A stretch of 64,000 bases of DNA from positions 17,953,630 to 18,017,629 of the forward strand of contig NC_080722.1 in NCBI RefSeq assembly GCF_019097595.1. Reading direction: 5' to 3'. The position numbers and the translations under genes were made by a program. Shown piece by piece: positions 13,501-27,500 of this stretch (the first letter of the stretch is position 1; each line of letters opens with the position of its first letter). Source of the stretch: Hemibagrus wyckioides (Eukaryota; Chordata; Actinopteri; Siluriformes; Bagridae). The notes under the pieces were generated by a model, which ran no database searches, was not told the origin of the DNA, and was given only the letters and a program-made list of their open reading frames with translations.

Positions 13501-13639
13501 TGCTTAATCCTGTCTGTATCCAGGATAATAATCAAATCACACATTATAATTAGAGCACTTCTGTTGCTCTGGATAAAAACATCAAGCTATATTTTATGGT
13601 TTTTATCTGATGTAGAAATTTGCTGCCCATCACCTGCAC
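10566..13639. other. Intergenic DNA; interspersed repeat near 10790-11000; simple repeats
   Basis: Around 10790-11000 the wording (GTACCTTT, GTACCAGATCC, GACCTTAAACTATTTTCAAAGG) resembles a fish miniature DNA transposon. A poly-T run is followed by (GGTT)n at 12148-12187. No gene is recognised in the rest. If the 10140 frame is an exon, its partner exons could lie here, but I could not identify them. Confidence 0.35.
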
Positions 13640-14110
13640 TAGAAAAGTGGAAAAAAGGTTTTGGACACCTTACCATTGCACCTACCTGTGGGTTATTCTT
13701 AAATTATTGTCTCAAAGAATGTATTGAATGTCTTTGTCTGTTGTAGCATTAATATTTCCCTTCACTGGAACTAAAAGCCTCAAATCTGTTCCAGTATGTC
13801 AATGCCCTTGTGCACTCCAGGCGAGCTCCAGGTTAAAGGTTGAAGTAGCATTGTCCTGCATAGAGCCGTGACTCTGACTCAACCCCAGCGAACAACTTTG
13901 CGATGAACTGTATCATGGCACGTCTTCATTCCTGATTTCAGAATCTTCTTTCTAAAGCCCAATAGCCACATTACAAAATCTAGTGGAAAGCTTTCCAAAG
14001 TTTATTCTAACAGCAAACAGGGACCAACTCCATATTAATGCCCATAGTCTTTAAGCAGGATATTCGAGGATAGATTTGGGAATGATGGTCAGGCGTCCAC
14101 AAACTACTGA
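13640..14110 (+). mobile_element. Tc1-like remnant, internally deleted
   Basis: The left part (13650-13675) contains TTTTGGACACCTTACCATTG and the right part (14074-14106) contains GATGGTCAGGCGTCCACAAA, which are inverted versions of a Tc1-type terminal repeat. Between them, 13745-13925 reads like the 3' half of a Tc1 transposase in the sense direction: a CCCTTCACTGGAACTAAA block, then GTTCCAGTATGTCAATGCCC, where functional copies encode Q-H-D, and AACCCCAGCGAACAACTTTG near the last catalytic Glu. Frame breaks are frequent, so it is a dead, non-autonomous copy. Confidence 0.55.
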
Positions 14111-16018
14111 TCTCAGTGTATTTTGAGGTTTTTAGGGTTGGATGCTTGGTGATTGTGAACACAGCTATGGAAAATGACTGATTTTGATTCATTCTATTAT
14201 GCAGAAATGTTCAACAATGAGCATGAAGTCAATACAGCTGAACAGACCTCAAAGATCTTGAATATTTATGTTTTAACAGTGATAAGGCTTCCACATGGAA
14301 CTAATATTTAGTTTTTCTCTTTGTTTTATAGCCATTTCATGCAAACGAAATTGTTACCTGATCCTATCGTGAAAGTGAAATAGTGCTAAGAGGGAGGCTC
14401 TGACAAAACAATTTTTGGCTCTTCCATTCAGACCAACACCTGCCATAAGAGGCCTTTACAGCCTGGCAAAGGTAAACTCTGCTCTGGGCTTCTTTCGTGT
14501 GAAGTCCATGCTGGGTTTTTTGGTGACTGTGGGTGAGAGATTACACCCATGTGTTTGAAATTGTTCAGTGAGGCAGGCACAAGAAAAAGAAAAAAAAAAG
14601 GATCTCCTGGGTCATGGAAAAACACAGCTACATTTAGAGACTGAATGGAGCAACTGTGCTACAAGTTGTTGAAATTAAGTAGAGGGATAAAGTCACTGGT
14701 ATAATTTGAAATGAACTGTTAGGATGACAGGATCTTTTTACATTTGCATTTGAGACGGTTGTTTAAACCCGGGGTGAAAATCCTAGTGCGGTTCTTTTGA
14801 TCTCATTTATGATAACATTTATAAATGTTTGGAGCTGATACCTGATACATGCGCAGGCTCTTACACTGCATTTGGTTTATGGTCCAGAACTGCCTTGTTT
14901 ACTCCAAAAAGTCTCGCATCATTTATCAGCTATGAAAAAAAAAGCTAGCGATACTTTGCCAAAGCACACTGCTGATACAATCAGCAGAGCAAAATCAAAA
15001 CAAAATCTCAGGTCCAGGGTTTTCTCATTAAGGAACAGGTGGAATGAGCAGTAATGTATTATGCTTGCTGTTGTTCTGCAGTTCCAGTTCATCCATGAAA
15101 TTACTTACATGTACATCCAACATTTGATTTCAGCTTTGAAGGGCGCTGGTAATGAGGATTAGTTGATGGATCGTGTATTCAGGCTATTGGTACCTGAACC
15201 TCATGTCCGTAAAAATAAATAGGTTTTTGTGGCCTAGAACATTGGGGGATGAAATGAGATGAAAAAAAAAAAAGCAAAAACAAACAAATGCTGAATTTTT
15301 AAAGTGGGTGAAAAATGTTGAAGGCCACATTTCTGTTGCCTCCTGGGAACATCATAATTGGTCTCATATTGGGTTGTATTCTAGTTGAATGTTATTTAAA
15401 ATTACTAAGTTATGAGCTCAAAAGCATGAATAAGACATCATTACTTGTGTTGCAGCACATATGGCATATGTTCAGTTGACTGAATGTTGATAGGTGATTT
15501 CGTGGTCAGCTTCGAAATATTCATTTCCATAGCCAAGCAGCTGTTCACCTATTAGGAATTTACAGTTGAAATAGGTTCACAACTAGTAGAAACATAGCAA
15601 TTGCTTGTACACTATAAGGCTGTATATTCCTTTTCTTTAAGCCTTTAAAGCATCTGTAAGCTCTGTGAGACTTAAATAATTCTAACTTTGAATTATCTTA
15701 GGCTTGAAATGAGGTCATACTGCTGAAATGGCTTTAATGGGACTTTACCAATTAAATTGTTATATATTAATGCTATTGCTGCCTGTTATTTCCACAGTGC
15801 TGTTGAATTCTCCACTCTGCATGGTCTGAAGTTGTTTCATTTTCTATAACAGCAGCTCTGACAATAAGCACTAGCTATACATCAACTCAAAGCTTTATAC
15901 ATATTATTGTACATGTTATAATTGTATTATATTATAAACATATAATTGTTGATATGGTGAAGCTCTCGGTATTATAAGATGTTAATTGAACATTTATGGA
16001 AGGAGTCTTCTGTGTCAG
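14111..16018. other. Intergenic DNA, nothing recognised
   Basis: Short A-rich runs are present (14583-14598, 15261-15275). Open frames are short and lack any domain. I see no splice-flanked exon or repeat of known type. Confidence 0.45.
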
Positions 16019-16153
16019 TTTCAGTGTCTCAATAAAGATTTTTTTTTTATTACACAATACACAATATTTTAATGGACATGAGCTTGTTTTTATTTGTGGA
16101 GGCAGAGATGGAGGGGACAGACAGACAGATAGAGAAAGAGAGACAGACAGATT

Positions 16154-16195
<42 letters not shown>

Positions 16196-16424
16196 ATCGG
16201 AGAAAGAGAGATGGACAGACAGAGTAGGGGGAGACAGACAGACAGATGGGAAAAGAGAGAAAGAAGAGACAGGCAGACAGAGTGGGGGAGACATCGAGAC
16301 AGACAGACAGACAGATGGGGAGAGAGAGACAGAGAGACAGTTTCAGTGTCTCAATAACAAGACAAGCTTTTTTTATTTGTGGGCGCAGAGATGGAGAAGA
16401 CACACAGACAGACAGATGGGGAGG

Positions 16425-16463
<39 letters not shown>

Positions 16464-16726
16464 TGGAAGAGAGAGAGAGAAACAGACAGGCAGACAGATG
16501 GGGAGAGAGAGAGACAGACTGACAGAGTGGGGGGGGCAGACAGACAGATGGGAAAAGAGAGAAAGAAGAGACAGGCAGACAGAGTGGGGGAGACATCGAG
16601 ACAGACAGACAGACAGACAGATGGGGAGAGAGAGACAGAGAGACAGTTTCAGTGTCTCAATAACAAGACAAGCTTTTTTTATTTGTGGGGGCAAAGATGG
16701 AGAAGACACACAGACAGACAGATGGG

Positions 16727-16757
<31 letters not shown>

Positions 16758-16860
16758 TGACAGACAGATGGGGAGAGAGAGACAGACTGACAGAGTGGGG
16801 AGGGGAGACAGATAGACAGGGAGAGAGAGAGACAGACAGACAGAGTGGGGAAGAGTTTGG
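16019..16860. repeat. Three-copy macro-repeat rich in GA and GACA
   Basis: A unit starting TTTCAGTGTCTCAATAA recurs at 16019, 16341 and 16647 (spacings 322 and 306 bp). Each unit continues with a TTTTATTTGTGG block, a GATGGAG block, then long (GACA)n, (GA)n and ATGGGGAGAGAG tracts. The second and third units are almost identical; the first differs by a longer AT-rich stretch after its start. Long open frames run through this on both strands because GA/GACA repeats lack stop codons. They have no protein character beyond R/E/T/D or S/L/C repeats. Confidence 0.85.
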
Positions 16861-19800
16861 GGGGGAGTAGAGAGAGAATGGCTGTTTATAGCTGTTATAA
16901 CATAAGCGATATAAAAACATTCCACAGCAATAAATGTAACTGTAAGCAGATAGAACTGAAATGTGTAAAAATGTCATTGTTGGCAAATTGCTATAAGAGC
17001 AATAAAACTTTCCAAACAAACTGAGCACATTTTGGTTCCTTCTGCTAAGTTATAAATTATAAAAACAGAGGAAATAATAGGACACATATTTATAAGTTTA
17101 TATATATATATATATATACTCATTGCACATTTGGATGAACACCAAGCTTAATTCACTTCACATACTTTAAACTGTACTGTACTGTGACTCTAACCATCTG
17201 AGGAACAATATTTACTTTACAATGGTGACAACCACACTAAGCTGTAAAGCCACATCTTAATTCATTCATCACTCACAACAGCAGATGATAAGGAGCGTCA
17301 GCTATAAAACATCCCACAGTCTCTCAGGAGTGAAAACATGAGCTCATTACACGCAGCGCTCTATTTATAGCCGTCTATTTAACGGCTGCATATTAAACAA
17401 AGCGTACAGAGAGTCAATTAAGAAAGCACTCGGCCAAGGTGACCTGAAAACAGCCCACACAGTTCTTCTGAAACATAGAGTCCAGAGTCATGTCGTGGAG
17501 CAGATCTTGGATACATGTGCTCGCGGAGTAAAGCGCTCAAAGCTGTGGATTTTTAGAACGGCAAAGATTAATGAACACTTTCTTTTTCCAGGTGTTGTAT
17601 TGTGGATACAAGAGATTTGGTCCTTGAATTTTACCAAGCGAGAAATCCTTCCCTTGGAAATGAAAACAGTAACACAATATACAGGCCTGATCCAGTACAG
17701 CTGAGAAAAAAAAATAGAAACTCCTGAACAGTCCTACTTCAAAAAGTCATTTTGAAATTTTTAACCTTAACCATAATTCCAACATCCACCTACTGTATTT
17801 ATCTGAGAGAGATATAAATATATGTGTGACTTCTGTTGTTCCAGTGAGTCAGAAGTCAGAGTCACTCAGTGTTTTGAGCAACTAGAAATTAGATGCAGTA
17901 GCTTGCAGTAACTCACAAAATCCATCTTCATAGTTAAGAGTCTTACAAGTAATTTCATTTTACAATAAATTAATAAAAGTTTACTATAAATTAATTGAAC
18001 TATAAATAAATTGAAGGTTTCTCTCATGACCACATTTGTGAATCAGATGATCCTTAATGGGGTCATAGATTATATAAACAAATCCAATTTCTAAATGTTA
18101 CTCAACAATATTTTTGGTACAAAAATCTAGAAAAGAAATTTCTAGTTAACAGCTAAGGTATCTTCTCACACCTTTCATTAGATCCAAATATATTTCTTTG
18201 TCATTTATTTCATACAGACATGGGTCTAACATTTATTAACAAGGCAGGGTTTCCACAAACAAGGAGTCATAAACCCATAAGAGATACAACTGATTCACAA
18301 CTTCGCTAGGGAAAGAAGCCAAAAATAAAATTCTGTTGTATTTGGTTATTTTACAAATTACGGTTAAGACTATTGTTCTAACTGTGAAGATGGATTTTGT
18401 GAGTCATCACGAGCCGCATTCGAAAAAAGCCATGCTATACTGATGCGCTGCTTGCGTTCAGCAATAAAAATGGCTGAATTTCTCCATCCAACTAATTCTT
18501 CTACTTGATCAAAACTCTGACTCAGTGGAACTACAGAAGTCAAGAAAATGAACATAAGAAAATATACACCGAAACTTCATTATGTCTATTTGAAATGTTT
18601 TTTTATTGCCCCCAAAAAGTTTGTCTTAGCGTCAACTTATTATTCGAAGCACATTATTTATTAACTACTGAATTATTCAGTGGCTACATTGAAACTAATA
18701 GGAAAGGGATGTGGTTACCGAGAGACAGAGGAAGTCTGGATCTGCAAACTGGAAGTTTAAAGGGTCAGAATGTAAATTTTTCATCAAGCAAGAGTAATCA
18801 CAGTGCCATTTCAATCTAGTTTAGAGCTTTGTTAAGTTAAAAAAAGTGACTTGAAGAAGAAGAAGAAGAAGAAGAAAAAAAACACGCTATGAGTGATGAC
18901 ATTAGAACCAGCAAGAACGACTGTTTTCACTTTTCTCACCTCAGCCAAAGGATAGCATTACAAGTGATATCACTTAACATTTGCATTTTGACCTTTTCCA
19001 AACTTTCGCATGTTCTGAGAAATAAAAAGAAAGGCAAATTAATTTGAAGCTATTCGCACTAGCAGCTCAGGTATGTGTCATTGTGTAGAGGAGGTAAGTT
19101 AGAAACACATGTTAATTTCAGTAGAAAGCACCTGGCTATGATTAGAGGCTCGCTGTTGACGACAGGAATGCGGCGAACACAGTCGGCAGTGTGAGCCAGG
19201 TAGGAAAACATACTCGTTTAAAGAAAACAAAAAGAACATTAATGCATAACAGGTCCACATCAAGAGACATCCCAGATAATACCACATGCTTTTGGTGCAA
19301 CACTTGCAGAGTTTATTACTCAAGATCCTAATTCATCTCCCTGCCAGCTCACATTCTCCAAACAATAGGGGACTTTATTATTCAATAAAAGAACAATATA
19401 ACCCTTTTTACAATTTCCTCCCCAAAGACTGAACCAATGTCATCTTTATTTTACCTGCCTGGCTCTTTTTTTATGTGTCAAAGCCATGTTTTTGATTAAT
19501 TAAGTCCAGTAGTAACAGCCAGAAAGGTTTTTTCACCACTATGAGCCAACATGTCTAGATTTAATGAAAGAAAAATGGCTCAATGCTTCATTTGAAGCTT
19601 TCTCTTACATGAGCTCTGAAACCCTATCACAGAACACTCCTGATAAACAGAACACTTAAATCAGAGCTATAAATACCCGCAGCGTGTAATGCGTTTGGTA
19701 TGTCATGACATAGTTTGGACTGGCTAATGGACGGTATGTCTAGTGAACCAGTTTGATGATGTAAGTATTTATGAATTCTTATGATGCAAAGGTGATGTGC

Positions 19801-22800
19801 GTCTTCTCAATGAAATTAAATGTGATAGGAAGTGCTTAAAGTGTCATTTTTCTTCATTTGTGCGTTGTTAATTTGACTTCTTTCAGGATTTCTTTCCTGA
19901 GGTCAGGTGAGACATTGCCAAATTGATGCTTTAGTCATCTGTAGGTTTTATGCTATAAAGCTCTTTTGTGCTTTTCTGGCCGAGATTAGGAGGTAACTGC
20001 TAAAACAAAGCAAACAACTTCACCTTCAGTCCTCCTTCCACTCAGAAAGCTTTTACTTAAACACAAACACAGTAGATACAAGCTGCTTTAGAAAACGTGG
20101 AAGAAATCTAAAACAGCAGTGGCCTACTAAAATATTGCACTTAGAAATTGCATCTTTAATGGTATACTATTAATGTTTATTAAATAAGTTAATTTGTTAT
20201 AGAATTGTATATCAGTTAATCAAAAGATATCTATTATTAAATAAGTAAATAAATGAAAATGTATGTAAAATAATTGCAAGCTTAGCTAAACATATAATAG
20301 TTACATCTCAAATACTTTCATCATAAAAATGTTACTATAGTATTTCTTTTTAAATATTTGGGGTTTTTTTTTTTTGTCATTTTTAAAAAAAAATAAATTA
20401 TATAAATGTACTACTATAAAATCTACAATTATTTATTATAGCGTATGGAGAGAGAGAGACGTGGAAGTGCAATTTGATTCTATTCCTAATGGAAACTGGA
20501 AAGTCTGCAAAACAACGTTTAATTAAATAAATGATTTAATTGCCTTTTAGTTTGTAAAATAAACTTACAGCAAAGAACATCTAAAACATCTATAGCTTAC
20601 AAGCAAGAGGGAAATATTTTGCAGATTAATGCTAATTGTGTGTGTAGTGTGTGTAGTGTCCGAATGCTGCCTGTGCCTCGTGTTTCAAGATTAAACAACA
20701 TCCTACAAGATAATCTTTGACCATAGAGTTAAAAATAGCCTGCTAACTATATAACACTTCTAACATCCTCTATCACATTATCATAAGTTAAATACGTAGG
20801 TGTGCTGCTGAGGATATTTTGTCTACAGGTTGTAGGTTTTTGCACATTATACAAACCTACAGCCATAGGTTTTTAAAAATAGCTGTTGGAATAAAATGCA
20901 TTAAGAAGTGAAATAAAACCAACAGAAGTAAGATGGCCTGAATGTAGTAAGTGAAAATAGTAGGCTTTTACAGCACGAATGTGCTAGCTGTGTAAAAGAA
21001 GATTTCATTTTTTTATTTAAACAATATCATTATGACCATTTTAACCCTAATGCAGTGACTGACTAGGAAAACTGTATAGTGTTTCATTAACACTTTCATT
21101 TATCATCACCTAACCAGTTTGGCTGAACCTGGCACCAGATTCTGAAGCCTCAGATTATATTTCTGTAAAGCTGCTTTGTAAAATAAAATTGAATTGAATT
21201 GAAAAGATTCCTGTTTATGGCTGACACGACTAAAATCCAACGTGGTCATTCTGCTGTTGTAGGATCATCCTCCTCAGTCTTTGATTCTGAGATGTTTTTC
21301 TGCTCAGCACTGTTGTAAAGAGTAATGATTTGAGTTTATGGTCAACAAGTTCAATGTGAGAATTAACTAGAGCTACATAATTTTGTACCATATTGTGCTT
21401 CTGCAAAAAATGGTTGGTGTATGTGTTTTCTATAAAGTGGACAGTATGTCTATATCACAATTTGGAAATGGTTGTAATGATATTGGACTTAATATAGTGG
21501 TTATGATGGTTTGTGGACAAAATCTTGGGCTAAGATTTGCCCTATATTTCGGCCGTCATTGGTTTGTCTGGTTTTCTCTTTCTTGTGTACGAATCAATAC
21601 ATATTTGTTACCTTGTCATGTTTTCCTGATTGTTTTTGGCAAATCACTGCTTAATTAATTAATATACTGGCTTTATTTAGCTGTGTTGGAAAAAGTTGTG
21701 AAAGAGACCTCTTACTTTGGCTCCAAACTGTAGACAAAGAATGAAATCATTCATGACATTTCTGTTAGTGTGTGTTGGATGTGGTGTGAGAGGTATGACA
21801 ACTCATCAGCCAAAGCTACTATGTGGAGACACTTAGTGATATTTTATTACTTAATTTTACAATTTCTAAAATTGCTTGTTTTAGTTTCATCATAAAAAAT
21901 GTGAAAACAAACCACAGACAGGTCATGGCTGCTCTCATACAATTCGGGAAGCTCTTCTAACCGCTATGCCTTCATAGTAAATGTTGAAAAAAACCATCAA
22001 CTGAATGTCATGTTGCTGATCATTAACACGACCCATGATGCACGTAAATTCCATGTGGATGTTAGTCGGTAAATTCAACATATCTGTTTAATTCAAGCCA
22101 ACTGTTAAAGGCCGAGCTTATCAAAGAGCGATCTCTATCAACTCAAATAGAGCATAAAGCCATTAGATGAGCAGGAAGCTGCACACTCTGTACTGGATGT
22201 GGTATTCATTAAACTGTAATGCTGGGGGAATCAATCAAATAGTGCTCAAAATTTCTTTTGAAAGCTGTCGTTCCCAAAGGCCAAGTAAAACACTGAAGGA
22301 TGGGGTCATATTTTTTAAAGGTTTCAGCTGACATACCAGCAGCTCTGGGAATCGGCTCAAATACAAACAGCATAATACCTCTTAATATTGAAATTTCACC
22401 ACAGTGACCACCTTCGCAAGTCTCTCGGAGAATGTGTGTGGCTCTTGAGAGGCTTAATACTCAAACAGACCGTGTCTTCATTCAATTAACTAATTCGTTG
22501 TGCAGTAATCTAAAAAGACAAAAGAATGAAGATCACTAACTTGCGCTCAGATCTTAGCGAGCATGATTTGTGCTCGGAATTGCTCAGTAATTTACCAAAG
22601 GTACCTTGAGTACTTTTGCAAACAGGTGTGCCTCAGCAATGTTTTCAGTACTTTGTAATTCATAGTCCTCTGGCTACCTGATTAACACAAGAACACACGA
22701 GGCCAAGCATTTAGTTGCACTGCCTGCCAAAAAACATCTCCTTCCAGAGCATTCCACGCAGGATGCCTTGAATGTGATTTGCGCTCTTGTGTGGAAGTTA

Positions 22801-24192
22801 CGATAAGTATGACTGCATTGTGGTAATTGACCCTAATGCTGTGCCAAGTCTTGTATTGCTCGCAAAACCACAAACCAAACCAGTCTTTTTCCATCACTGC
22901 CCAAGATCTTGCTTCTTTATAACAATGCCAAGATTACTTTTGATACTAAGTATTTTGGTTTGTGAGTTTGTCAAGACTGCTATTATTATATGTTGAGTAA
23001 AAAAAAAAATATATATATATATATATACAGAACATTATGTTTAAACGATTCTGAAGAGTCCAACTATGTTTATCTAATCATCATTCCAATAGCTGATAAT
23101 GGCTTATATAAATAAAATAACATACAGATTGACCAAATCTTGCTATAATTATTAATTGGTTATTAAATTGATGAAATATGGCATTACACATAAATATGGA
23201 TGACAAATCATTTAAAACATAGAATTTAAATAATACATAGACATTTTGTCTTTTCTGGATTGTAACAATATGATCGTTTTGTGCATTTCTGTGAGATAGG
23301 AACAGGTGACCATGAGAAGTACCCAAGAGACAAGACAGGACAAGATGAGATAGGGGTAAGAACATCTCTGTTAGGTATGCGACTAAAGAAAGTTCAGCTT
23401 GTCAGCCTCCGATGAAAACAAAAACCATGATCATTACTGTACAGTCATATGTGTATCCCGTGTTATTAGCATGTCAGCACTGGTATGTCATACTGCTGGT
23501 CGCTGACCAAGAAGAAGCAGTAGAATATTGATCAGATTGATCTATTTAATCATATTTTCATATTGGTTCAGACTTTTTTAGCAAAAGCAAATTTTAACTC
23601 CTGACATTACTGTGCCAGATAATAAGCTCTAAAGCTATTAATCTTTCGTTTGTTTACTAAGGGTTCACTAAGAACTGGGTTGAAAAATCAATACCTAATC
23701 CTCAGACTTCAGAATTGACTGTGGCTTTGTATAATCTGTCAATCAGAGCCCAGATTTTCTACAGCTGGAATGACCAATATTGTCTGCACACATCCAGAAT
23801 GGCATATCCAAGTCCAACAAATTTCATGTATGTATCCAAAGTCATAAATGATTAGAATTTAGAAACACAGTATATATGATGTAAATCATCAGCAAAACAC
23901 ATCAATGTCATATACGCCATTATCCTCATTTGTATTACTCCATCACTTGTTGCTTCTCCCATTTCAGCAGAGTTGACAGTGACAGATTCTACATATCTCA
24001 GACATTTCTGTCTGTACCTTCTACACAAAAAGCTAATAAATTGAATAAAGAAATACAAGCCTGTAAGAAACATTATTAAGTTTTTTAATAAATATTCATA
24101 TACATATAGACTTCATATACAGTCTGAGCTAGACTGCATAGTTACTATACAAACTATATACAGTAGTATAATATAGAGTACATATACTAAAT
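16861..24192. other. Intergenic DNA with microsatellites; possible enhancers
   Basis: No coding exon is recognised. TA runs lie at 17098-17120 and 23010-23028, (GAA)n at 18857-18876. A fragment at 21160-21210 (TGTAAAGCTGCTTTGTAAAATA followed by GAATTGAATTGAA) resembles the end of a common fish repeat whose other part is seen at 46745-46990. Blocks at 17280-17480 and 22080-22480 have the even composition of possible conserved noncoding DNA. Confidence 0.4.
17281..17480. promoter_or_regulatory. Candidate muscle enhancer with consensus MEF2 and FOX-like sites
   Basis: CTATTTATAG (17361-17370) is a perfect MEF2 consensus. It overlaps a small palindrome, AGCCGT and ACGGCT arms around CTATTTA (17369-17387), and is followed by TATTAAACAAAG (17391-17402), close to a forkhead site. 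The site lies 12.4 kb upstream of myocd exon 1. In mouse a distal Myocd enhancer is known to be bound by MEF2 and FOXO factors. Whether this block is its fish counterpart is inference. Confidence 0.3.
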
Positions 24193-24560
24193 CACTGTAT
24201 GGCCAAAAGTATGTGAACACTTGAACATCAAACTTTGGCAGATGAATGTACAAACTTAAATCCGTCTCATTAATACAACTGAACAGTTAAGGGCCTTGCT
24301 AAAGGGCCCAGGGGGAGAAGCTCAGTAGAGGTGCAACTTGAATTCAATCTTTTGAGCAGTAGCGCAAGCCCTAACCACTGAGCTACCAATTCCCACACAA
24401 CTAACCAACTAGCCCCTGATCATCATACCCATATGTGATTCCTCCCCACAAATTTGAAAGCACACAAGGGTCTAGAATGTTTTTGCATGCTGTAGCATTA
24501 CAATTTCCTTTCACTGAAACCCCAGCATGTTCCAATATGACAATATCAAAGCGAGATCCA
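24193..24560 (-). mobile_element. Tc1-like remnant with an inserted fish repeat motif
   Basis: The left end reads CACTGTATGGCCAAAAGTAT, a Tc1-type terminus. Around 24286-24395 lies a GGGCCTTGCTAAAGGGCCCA ... CCCTAACCACTGAGCTACC block that recurs in other wording at 62120-62205. At 24465-24560 the minus strand reads like the Tc1 transposase segment V-K-G-x-x-N-A-T-A-x-K-x-I-L-D. There is no complete frame; it is a fossil copy. Confidence 0.5.
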
Positions 24561-27500
24561 TAAAGATATGATTTGCAAAGCATGGCATAGAAGAACTTAA
24601 ATGTCCTGCACAATATATATATATATATATATATATAGTGTATACAAAATGTTACTATAATAAAACTATAATATATAGTGTTTTCTTTCTTTTTCTTTTT
24701 TTTTTTTTTTTTTTTTTTAGAAAACTCAAAATAAGTCAAGTAGTGCAAATTGGATATGTCTCATATGTATTTTCTCATATGTGTTAAAAATCAAGTATTT
24801 GCCTCTAAGTGTTTTTGCAGCTTTTCAGTCTGTAAAGAAAGCACGGCTTTCCTGAACAAATCACCAGTCGCTACAGAAATATTTAAAATGCAGTGTAGCA
24901 GAGCCACCCTGCAGAGTGACGAGGACGTGGTTTCACACTGTACAAGTCAATTCAATTCAACAGCCTTTCTCTGTATGACTTGTATGTTTAGGTTGAACAC
25001 AGTCTAGCAGTATGTTCCGTTTCTAACAGATACTTCCAATAAACACTCTTTGAGAGTGTTACAGATAAATTCCTGTTATCCAGAAAAGACCCTGATAAGA
25101 TGCACTTTATCCTCATTAAGCAAACATGAGGCATATTATGATGTGTGGTCTAACAACCAACTGGCTTACACCACCCAAAACACCGACTTGGTCTTTCCCC
25201 ATCTGGAGGGGAAATGTGCTCCTTGACAGCACATTTCAATCAAGTAGCATGAAAGTATTTGGTTCAGTGCTCAACACGTCAAGATAAATATTAGCTTGTG
25301 TCATGAGATACCCTTTTTTATGCCTGGGTAGCATGCTGGGGGGTATGTCCTTTTCTCCCTGGAAGGCAGAGATATGACAGGAGACTGACATATTCAAGGC
25401 CAAAGGTTAGATGAGCAGGTCCAGGTTAACAAAGTGGGCCATCTTTCAGTGAGAGAGAAGGGCGGCATATTAGAGTAGTAGGCACAGGAACCACCTTTAA
25501 AACCTGGATTTTACTTATTACATGGTTCATGGTGTAATAGGTTGTGCATCAGTGAAACATCTTATAGAGAACTTACATCTGAGTCTCTGGAATCTTGTAT
25601 CCAACTTCTGTACAAGAACATCTGATATAAGACACTCCTAATCCAATCATAACTTAAATTCTTTCTCTCTTTCTCACACACAGACTTTCAGCAAGCACAC
25701 ACATCCCTCAGCTGATATTTGAACCTCACCTATACCTAGGTAGTTTATTTCTGAGGAGCTGGAAAATGACTGCTGCTTCACTGTTCAGCGTCTTTTTGAC
25801 ATTTTCACAATACACGAACTTGCGAATCCAACGCAGGCTACACTGTAAAACTGGGCCAAAATACTTTACTTTAGGCTCATGAGACTACAATGACAATGAC
25901 TTATACACCAAACATGCTCTTCAACATACACAGTAGTCCTTAGACTAAACAGTGATGAGTGTTACATGTAGTTCAGAGACATCTGATCAAAACATACGCA
26001 AAACATTCCTTTCCATGCATAAATCAAACTAAGAAAACAGATCATAGTTTACCTGACAGAAACCAGTCAATTTTATCCCTCCAGAGTGAAGAAAAAAGAG
26101 AGCTTGAATCCTTGGTGTGTTATTTTTGATACCTGCTCTTATCTAAGTATTAGTCATGGCTTCAGATTAAGCAAAATCAAGCTAGGGGAAAGTTAAAGTA
26201 TATTTAAAGTGTGGTCAGGTTTTAAGCATGCGTAAAGTTCGCTCTCAATTTAAGTAATAACAGGGAGTTAGCATGAATCTGAAGTGATGCGAGAGCTCCA
26301 CGTGCCCTCACATGGCAATCATTCATGCACACTTCTCTTTTCTCACAACACCCTGAATTCATTTGAAAGAGCTCTACGCAACTGAACAAAACACAATCCA
26401 GATTAAGTATGGATGCTCAGAGCTCAGGTCCAGCATAATCTTTTTGTGTTTCAGATTCCAGGTATGTTGCCTCTTGCCAACACAACTGATCCTTTACTCG
26501 GTGACACCAAAGAAAATACATCTCTCATCTCATATGAGGCAGGCGTTGGCCCTAGCTCTTTTCGTTTCACCCTAGCCCTATCTAATATGATCCCTGTGCA
26601 GGTTTAACATGATTTCTCTTGATAGCCTTTTGATAGCCTATCTTCTACCTGTTTAACCCCCAAAATTGAGGCTGTGTAAAGAAAATGTAGTGGTTTGTTG
26701 TTCACACCTGAATATTCTGTTCTATCAACATTTCATAATGATACATGTTTAAAACTGGATCTGATGAAAACTGGCTGTAATCTTTGAAAAAATAAAAGCC
26801 CTCAGAGGAACTTGAAAAAGCAGAACCCAGAAGAATGTCGAGTGATCTAAACAAACGACTTACAAAAAAAGAAAAGAAAAGAAAAGAAAAGAAAAGAAAA
26901 GAAAAGAAAAGAAAAGAAAAGAAAAGAAAAGAAAAAAGGTCTCTTTCACATTCCTGAAAGTGGACAAATCTTCCGATCTTTTGGCTTTTTCTCAGGAGAC
27001 GGACTCTTTGGGTGCTCCATTTGGGAGTGTTTACCTGTGGCCGTAGTCATCGCTCTAAAGCAAAGGCAGCAGCGACAGTAAGCAGAGAATGGTCATTAAA
27101 GCAATGTTGTTACGGAGACCAGTGGGTTTTTAGACAGATAAGACCCAGCTGTTTCTGCCGCTTCAGGCTTTTTAGCCTGCTCATGGCCTTTGCTTGCCTT
27201 CACTGCTCTGTCTTTCACTCATCTCAGTTTCTGTGTGACTTTAACCTTAATTCTGCCTTAGCACTAACCCTCAATCTTAACTCGCTAATTCTGTCCCTTC
27301 TATGACTGTCGCTCTATGTATTTCCCCTTTCTCTCTCAGTCTGTCTCTGTCTCTCTGTCTCTCACTCTTTAGTCCTGCTGGCTCCACTCAGGACTCGGCA
27401 GGCTGCGGCTCCTCCCCTGACCGTCTGCGTGTGTGAGACGCTGTCTGTCTGATGTGTTCTGAGATACATCCAAGAGCAAGACAAGCTCCACTCCTCCGCT

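Noticed and set aside
15996..16925. Long open frames (254, 291 and 189 codons) on both strands across the GA/GACA repeat
   Set aside because: They exist only because GA, GACA and their complements contain no stop codons. The predicted proteins are pure R/E/T/D or S/L/C/V repeats, and open frames occur on both strands at once.
18505..18819. 104-codon frame in the myocd flank
   Set aside because: No domain or codon pattern, no Kozak-like start, and no splice site that would link it to another exon.
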